Positions 59,990 through 64,000 of a DNA stretch of 64,000 bases are shown here, piece by piece. The notes beneath the pieces are model-generated. The model made no database searches. It worked only from the letters and a program-made list of their open reading frames with translations, and had not been told where the DNA came from. The stretch is from contig DLGQ01000039.1 in NCBI GenBank assembly GCA_002482775.1, positions 67,054 through 131,053 of the forward strand. Reading direction: 5' to 3'. The number at the start of each line of letters is the position of its first letter. Position 1 is the stretch's first letter. This DNA is from Flavobacteriales bacterium UBA7690 (GTDB lineage: Bacteria > Bacteroidota > Bacteroidia > Flavobacteriales_F > PHOS-HE28). A program made the position numbers and the translations under genes.

Positions 59990-60403
59990 GGCATCATGCG
60001 ACTGTCGCGATCGCAGTCCTGCATACATCCAACAGCTAAAGGCGAACTCCTTCTCTTCAGCATCTCTTCCCCAATCGTAGATCATCCGAAAGGTCAGACA
60101 CGTCTCGATCAATGCTCTCAACAACACATTGGCGGACTGCAAGTCGACGACCTTTCCACTCAGTTCCTTGTTGTAAGCGTTCGAGAATGAGTAGCCCTCC
60201 AGCAGACTCTTCATCGACATTGTATGGTATGCGATCTTGAACCCGAGCTTCTCCGAATAGGTCAGCCATTCCAGCTCGCGCGTTCTTGCTTCATGCGGAG
60301 CCTCAATAAGATAACCTGCAAGGTCAACAAGCCGACTGAAGTTCCGAAAATGGAGTGATGCGTCCTTACTTCCGGCCTCTTTGAGGAGTTGTAGGAGAAT
60401 CAT
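59984..60403 (-). CDS. Truncated DUF5677-like protein (distal end of array)
   Basis: A 139-residue soluble helical protein. SANVLLRALIETCLTFRMIYDWG with DAEEKEFAFSCWMYAGLRSRQ resembles the N-terminal half of DUF5677-type proteins, which are usually longer. The final SHDAF and stop are formed at the edge of repeat copy G, so a 3' truncation by the repeat is likely. ATG 60403 comes 4 nt after the stop of the degenerate carB-tail copy R5. Function unknown. Confidence 0.55.
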   Translation of the reverse strand: MILLQLLKEAGSKDASLHFRNFSRLVDLAGYLIEAPHEARTRELEWLTYSEKLGFKIAYHTMSMKSLLEGYSFSNAYNKELSGKVVDLQSANVLLRALIETCLTFRMIYDWGRDAEEKEFAFSCWMYAGLRSRQSHDAF

Positions 60404-60407
60404 TGTA

Positions 60408-60476
60408 TCAACACCCACCTAAAGAACGGCCCTTCAGATCCTTGATGAAGTAGATCTCCTCGCTGGTGCTACGCAT
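60408..60476 (-). repeat. carB 3'-end copy R5 (degenerate)
   Basis: Opens ATG CGT AGC ACC and encodes MRSTSEEIYFIKDLKG, matching the CarB tail. It then shifts frame and stops at TGA 60408-60410; the last third of the tail, up to SMYLSR, is missing. It overlaps the end of the upstream 92-residue gene, whose TAG stop lies inside the copy. Confidence 0.75.
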
Positions 60477-60747
60477 CATTCTCGGCGTATTGAATGAGTC
60501 GCTCACCGATCGCCATCATGGGATCATTGGTGCCATGCGCGGCTTTCCAGTCAAACACAAAGTCACGTGCGATAGAGACCTCGAGGAAGTAATCTTTCCC
60601 ATACATCCGCTGGAACCCGACCAGTGCCCCATCTTCTTGACCAGGACCGACAACCGCTTCTGAATGAACCGTCCATGGACGAGCAGCACAAATCGTGTCC
60701 TCTTCGTTGAACGAATCTATCTTCTCTATGACGTCCAATAAGGTCAT
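60469..60747 (-). CDS. Small cassette protein of unknown function (gene D)
   Basis: A 92-residue acidic, soluble protein beginning MTLLDVIEKIDSFNEEDTICA and ending AIGERLIQYAENDA, with WTVHSEAVVGPGQEDGALVGF in the middle. It resembles a family of small uncharacterised proteins widespread in bacteria, found near defence or immunity genes as far as I recall; I cannot confirm this. Its ATG lies 2 nt after the stop of carB-tail copy R4, and its stop TAG is within copy R5. Lower GC than the core regions. Confidence 0.6.
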   Translation of the reverse strand: MTLLDVIEKIDSFNEEDTICAARPWTVHSEAVVGPGQEDGALVGFQRMYGKDYFLEVSIARDFVFDWKAAHGTNDPMMAIGERLIQYAENDA

Positions 60748-60749
60748 GC

Positions 60750-60872
60750 CTACCGACTGAGGTACATCGAGCGTTCACTATACACCTGTCGGAAGAACCC
60801 CGCATCAACGTGCGGGGCAGGCTCCTCCTTCAGCTCCTTGATGAAGTAAATCGCTTCGCCGGTGCTCTTCAT
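60750..60872 (-). repeat. carB 3'-end copy R4 with in-frame insert (40-residue frame)
   Basis: Encodes MKSTGEAIYFIKELKE, a palindromic insert, then FFRQVYSERSMYLSR and TAG. The net insert is 24 nt and includes GCCCCGCA and TGCGGGG arms, keeping the frame. Its ATG overlaps the TGA of the upstream gene C (ATGA 60869-60872). Confidence 0.85.
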
Positions 60873-61171
60873 TCGGCACGGTATGAGTGGAACGTTCCAA
60901 ATCTAAGGTACCCGGTCTCCTTCGCTTCTTCGGCCTTCGTCTTGAGTTCGGCTGCAACCAAATGTGATCGATGACGATCCTCGAATGGTTCAAGATCCTC
61001 GATGCCTACCACTGTCATCTTGTAGTGTTCAGCAGCAGCCTTGACCTCGCCTGAGAATTCAACAGCATCCTTCACGAACGCAACAACTTGAACGAAGCTG
61101 TTCTCTTTGATCAATTCGCAACCTCGTTCAGGACGCAGATGTACCAGTCCGATCCAGACGCGCTTCATCAT
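60869..61171 (-). CDS. Small cassette protein of unknown function (gene C)
   Basis: A 100-residue soluble protein: MKRVWIGLVHLRPERGCELI, VQVVAFVKDAVEFSGEVKAAAEHY and a charged C-terminus (AAELKTKAEEAKETGYLRFG). The size and style recall immunity proteins, but I cannot place it. ATG 61171 is 3 nt after the stop of carB-tail copy R3 (a TTG lies between); ATG 61168 is an alternative. Its stop overlaps the ATG of copy R4. Confidence 0.6.
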   Translation of the reverse strand: MMKRVWIGLVHLRPERGCELIKENSFVQVVAFVKDAVEFSGEVKAAAEHYKMTVVGIEDLEPFEDRHRSHLVAAELKTKAEEAKETGYLRFGTFHSYRAE

Positions 61172-61174
61172 CAA

Positions 61175-61291
61175 CTAACGGCTCAGATACATGGACTGCT
61201 CCCCGCACACCTGCTTAAAGAGCGGATCCCTCAGGTCCTTGATGAAGTAGATAACCCTGCCTCCGGCAGGCAGGCTCCTTGTGTTCTTCAT
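61175..61291 (-). repeat. carB 3'-end copy R3 with in-frame insert (38-residue frame)
   Basis: Encodes MKNTRS, a palindromic insert CTGCCTGCCGGAGGCAGG, then IYFIKDLRDPLFKQVCGEQSMYLSR in two parts, and TAG. The net insert is 18 nt and keeps the frame. The ATG overlaps the TGA of gene B (ATGA 61288-61291). Confidence 0.87.
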
Positions 61292-62064
61292 TGACCCTTC
61301 TTCATTGGAACGATTGGTTCACACCGTTCAAAGTACAGTGTGTCCCAGAGGCGCGCATCCATGCTCATGACCATTCGGCTCTCATCGATCTCAAAGATGG
61401 GTGCACGTGCTCCAACAATGCACCCACGACCGAGGCCAATGGCACTGTCTGCGGGCTCCCAACTGTACTCGATCACTGAATCGGGATTGTTCTCTGCATA
61501 GATGCGAGCTAGACAGTCACGCCCTAAATGCAGCGTGAAGTCATTCAACTCATCCGGATAGTTCACCAACTTGATAGGTCGCCAGCTCGCCGCGCGCAAC
61601 TTCCACCAACCCGCAACTCTTCTATAGAGCGCATCCCCAGCTCGAAGTTCAGCCAGTGACTGTGCAAAGTCCGACTTCCACGGACGATCAAGATTGCGAT
61701 AGATGAGGGTGGTACCCTTCGATGAGATACTGATCGAGGCACTATCGATCACCTGCAACTGATATTTCACCTCTTGACCAACGAGAACGTTCGCATCCTT
61801 CACAACTAAACAGCTATCGACCAAATAGCGATCCTTGCCTTGGGCAAATCGCCAGAATTCATTGCCACTCGTGATGATGATCACGTCAGTACCCCACGGC
61901 CGTGAAGCACCTACGACTGAATCGAGTCCCCATTCACCGATCGCCGTGAATATTCCTTGACGTCCAATCGATCCCGTCGCATCATGACCAGTTGGCGGTG
62001 CGCAGGAGATAACGAGACTCGCGAAGAACAAGAAGAGTCCGATCATCCTGACTTCGCGCTTCAT
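61288..62064 (-). CDS. Lipoprotein of unknown function (cassette gene B)
   Basis: A 258-residue lipoprotein. The N-terminus MKREVRMIGLFLFFASLVISC carries a lipobox (VISC). The mature part has GNEFWRFAQGKDRYLVDSC, WRPIKLVNYPDELNDFTLHLG and ARLWDTLYFERCEPIVPMKKGQ, with no recognisable family. It should be anchored in the inner or outer membrane. Its ATG is 4 nt after the stop of carB-tail copy R2. Function unknown. Confidence 0.6.
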   Translation of the reverse strand: MKREVRMIGLFLFFASLVISCAPPTGHDATGSIGRQGIFTAIGEWGLDSVVGASRPWGTDVIIITSGNEFWRFAQGKDRYLVDSCLVVKDANVLVGQEVKYQLQVIDSASISISSKGTTLIYRNLDRPWKSDFAQSLAELRAGDALYRRVAGWWKLRAASWRPIKLVNYPDELNDFTLHLGRDCLARIYAENNPDSVIEYSWEPADSAIGLGRGCIVGARAPIFEIDESRMVMSMDARLWDTLYFERCEPIVPMKKGQ

Positions 62065-62067
62065 GGC

Positions 62068-62166
62068 CTAGCGGCTCAAATACATTGACCTCTCCTCATA
62101 CACCTGCCTAAAGAACGGCTCCTTCAGGTCCTTGATGAAGTAGATCGCTTCGCCGGTGCTCTTCAT
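62068..62166 (-). repeat. carB 3'-end copy R2 (32-residue frame)
   Basis: A full-length copy of the CarB tail: MKSTGEAIYFIKDLKEPFF, then RQVYEERSMYLSR and TAG. It differs from the real carB end at 14 of 99 nt, but only D to E and G to E at protein level. It starts within a few nt of the end of gene A and precedes gene B by 3 nt. Confidence 0.9.
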
Positions 62167-62167
62167 T

Positions 62168-62970
62168 TCACTGAATTGATCTCCGAGGCAAACGGCCGTA
62201 TGCGTACCTCGTCGTACTCCGTAAGCTTAAAGTGGTCCGCAATAGCCCGTCTTCATCATAGACATTACGTTCATGGCTGTTGATCTTGCCCTTGATGAGC
62301 TCATACCGCTCCACCTCCCTGCCCTGCTCATCCCTGTTCACCACCTTGATCGCAGATAATGAAGAAGTGTCAAGCTCAGCCAGCAGCGGGTGCACATCCC
62401 GAATGTCGTAAACGGTCCGGTCCCGGTATACCACCTTGCCGTACTCGTCCAGGTTGATCTGTTCCATTCTCCGTCCTAGGCTATCATATGTGTACGTCCG
62501 CGTGTAATCACTGCGCCACCTAGGCGGGTTTGAGATCCTGCTGATCCGCCCTTCGCTGTCATATTCCCAAATGGTGACCCCTGTCTTTTCCATTCGACCT
62601 TTTTCGTCAACGCCATAGTCCGTGACGGAAAAGAGATGCCCATGCTTATAGCGGAAGTTGTACCTGCTCAAATCGTGAAAGTTCTGAACCTGAACCCTTA
62701 TTCTTCTCTTCCTATCGTAGATGTATGAATCATGGACGGGTGACTTCTCTCCTTTGAACCAAGAGAACTGCTCCCGTTCCAACCCATCTTGATCATAATA
62801 GGTGATACTGGTGGTATCCACCCTCGTTGTATCGGTGGCGTATACTGTGGTGACGATACAAGCGGAATCAAGCCGCTGCCCTAAACAGAAGGATGTCAAT
62901 AGCACCAGTCCTGAGATGAACAGCAACCGCAATGCGGATACCCGTTCGCTATGCGATACGGGCGCGCTGA

Positions 62971-62974
<4 letters not shown>
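62168..62974 (-). CDS. Secreted YD/RHS-like protein, frame-shifted C-terminus (cassette gene A)
   Basis: A 268-residue protein with signal peptide (LRLLFISGLVLLTSFCLGQ). The mature part has many tyrosine-aspartate-type strands, such as TYYDQDGLER, EYDSEGRISR, TYDSLGRRMEQ and RDEQGREVERY, as in RHS/YD-repeat proteins. No toxin domain is visible. The last 17 residues look non-native: the +2 frame from about 62250 reads ADHFKLTEYDEVRIRPF and ends at a TGA overlapping the R2 ATG, so a frameshift is likely. Its ATG overlaps the carB stop (ATGA 62971-62974), giving translational coupling. Confidence 0.68.
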
Positions 62975-63999
<1,025 letters not shown>

Positions 64000-64000
64000 C

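Overview
The window looks like a chromosomal segment of a high-GC Bacteroidota, most likely Flavobacteriales. Evidence: secreted proteins ending in type IX secretion (T9SS) sorting domains of both type A and type B, promoter-like TAnnTTTG/TAnnTTCG -7 elements, a DUF4834-YfhO gene pair, and a CarB that stops soon after its second ATP-grasp half. This is inferred from gene content; no rRNA or other taxonomic marker is present.

Layout. (1) 1-11.2 kb and 20.9-36.8 kb hold two blocks of surface-polysaccharide genes: glycosyltransferases, class I and FkbM methyltransferases, two Wzx-type flippases, a GmhA-like isomerase plus an HldE-like bifunctional enzyme with reversed domain order, and a tightly ATGA-coupled set for a nucleotide-activated (amino)sugar (NeuD/PglD-like acyltransferase, two SDR epimerases, DegT aminotransferase, two methyltransferases). 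(2) 11.2-20.9 kb is housekeeping and envelope: rlmH, a DUF4783 protein, nadC, a YihY/BrkB membrane protein, an M1 metallopeptidase with a beta-barrel-like C-terminus, a DUF2147 protein, and a large T9SS type B protein with Ig-like repeats. (3) 36.8-54.9 kb is mixed: DEAD-box helicase, HEAT-like protein, two more T9SS type B proteins, a DinB-like protein, ogt, an S41 peptidase, an AI-2E family transporter and a SOUL protein. (4) 54.9-64 kb is an accessory-looking tail that ends in carB, which runs off the right edge.

The most unusual structure is in the tail. Downstream of carB (62971-63999, minus) lies a string of five small unrelated genes. The junctions between them carry copies of the last 32 codons of carB (R1 is the carB end itself; R2 62068-62166, R3 61175-61291, R4 60750-60872, R5 60408-60476). 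Each copy starts at the same Met codon of CarB, overlaps the stop of the preceding gene, and is followed within 0-4 nt by the next gene. Between R1 and R2 most differences are synonymous, and R3 and R4 carry small palindromic insertions that keep the frame. This resembles a gene-cassette array whose recombination site is the 3' end of a housekeeping gene. I see no recombinase in the window.

Next to it, an ORF6N-domain gene (59323-59901) has a perfect 33-bp inverted repeat abutting its -7 element, and 27 bp of the same palindrome recur inside its coding sequence, where they encode a motif typical of the family. The intergenic spaces from 54.9 to 60.0 kb also contain a family of hairpin-forming dispersed repeats, two of which supply the stop codon of a neighbouring gene.
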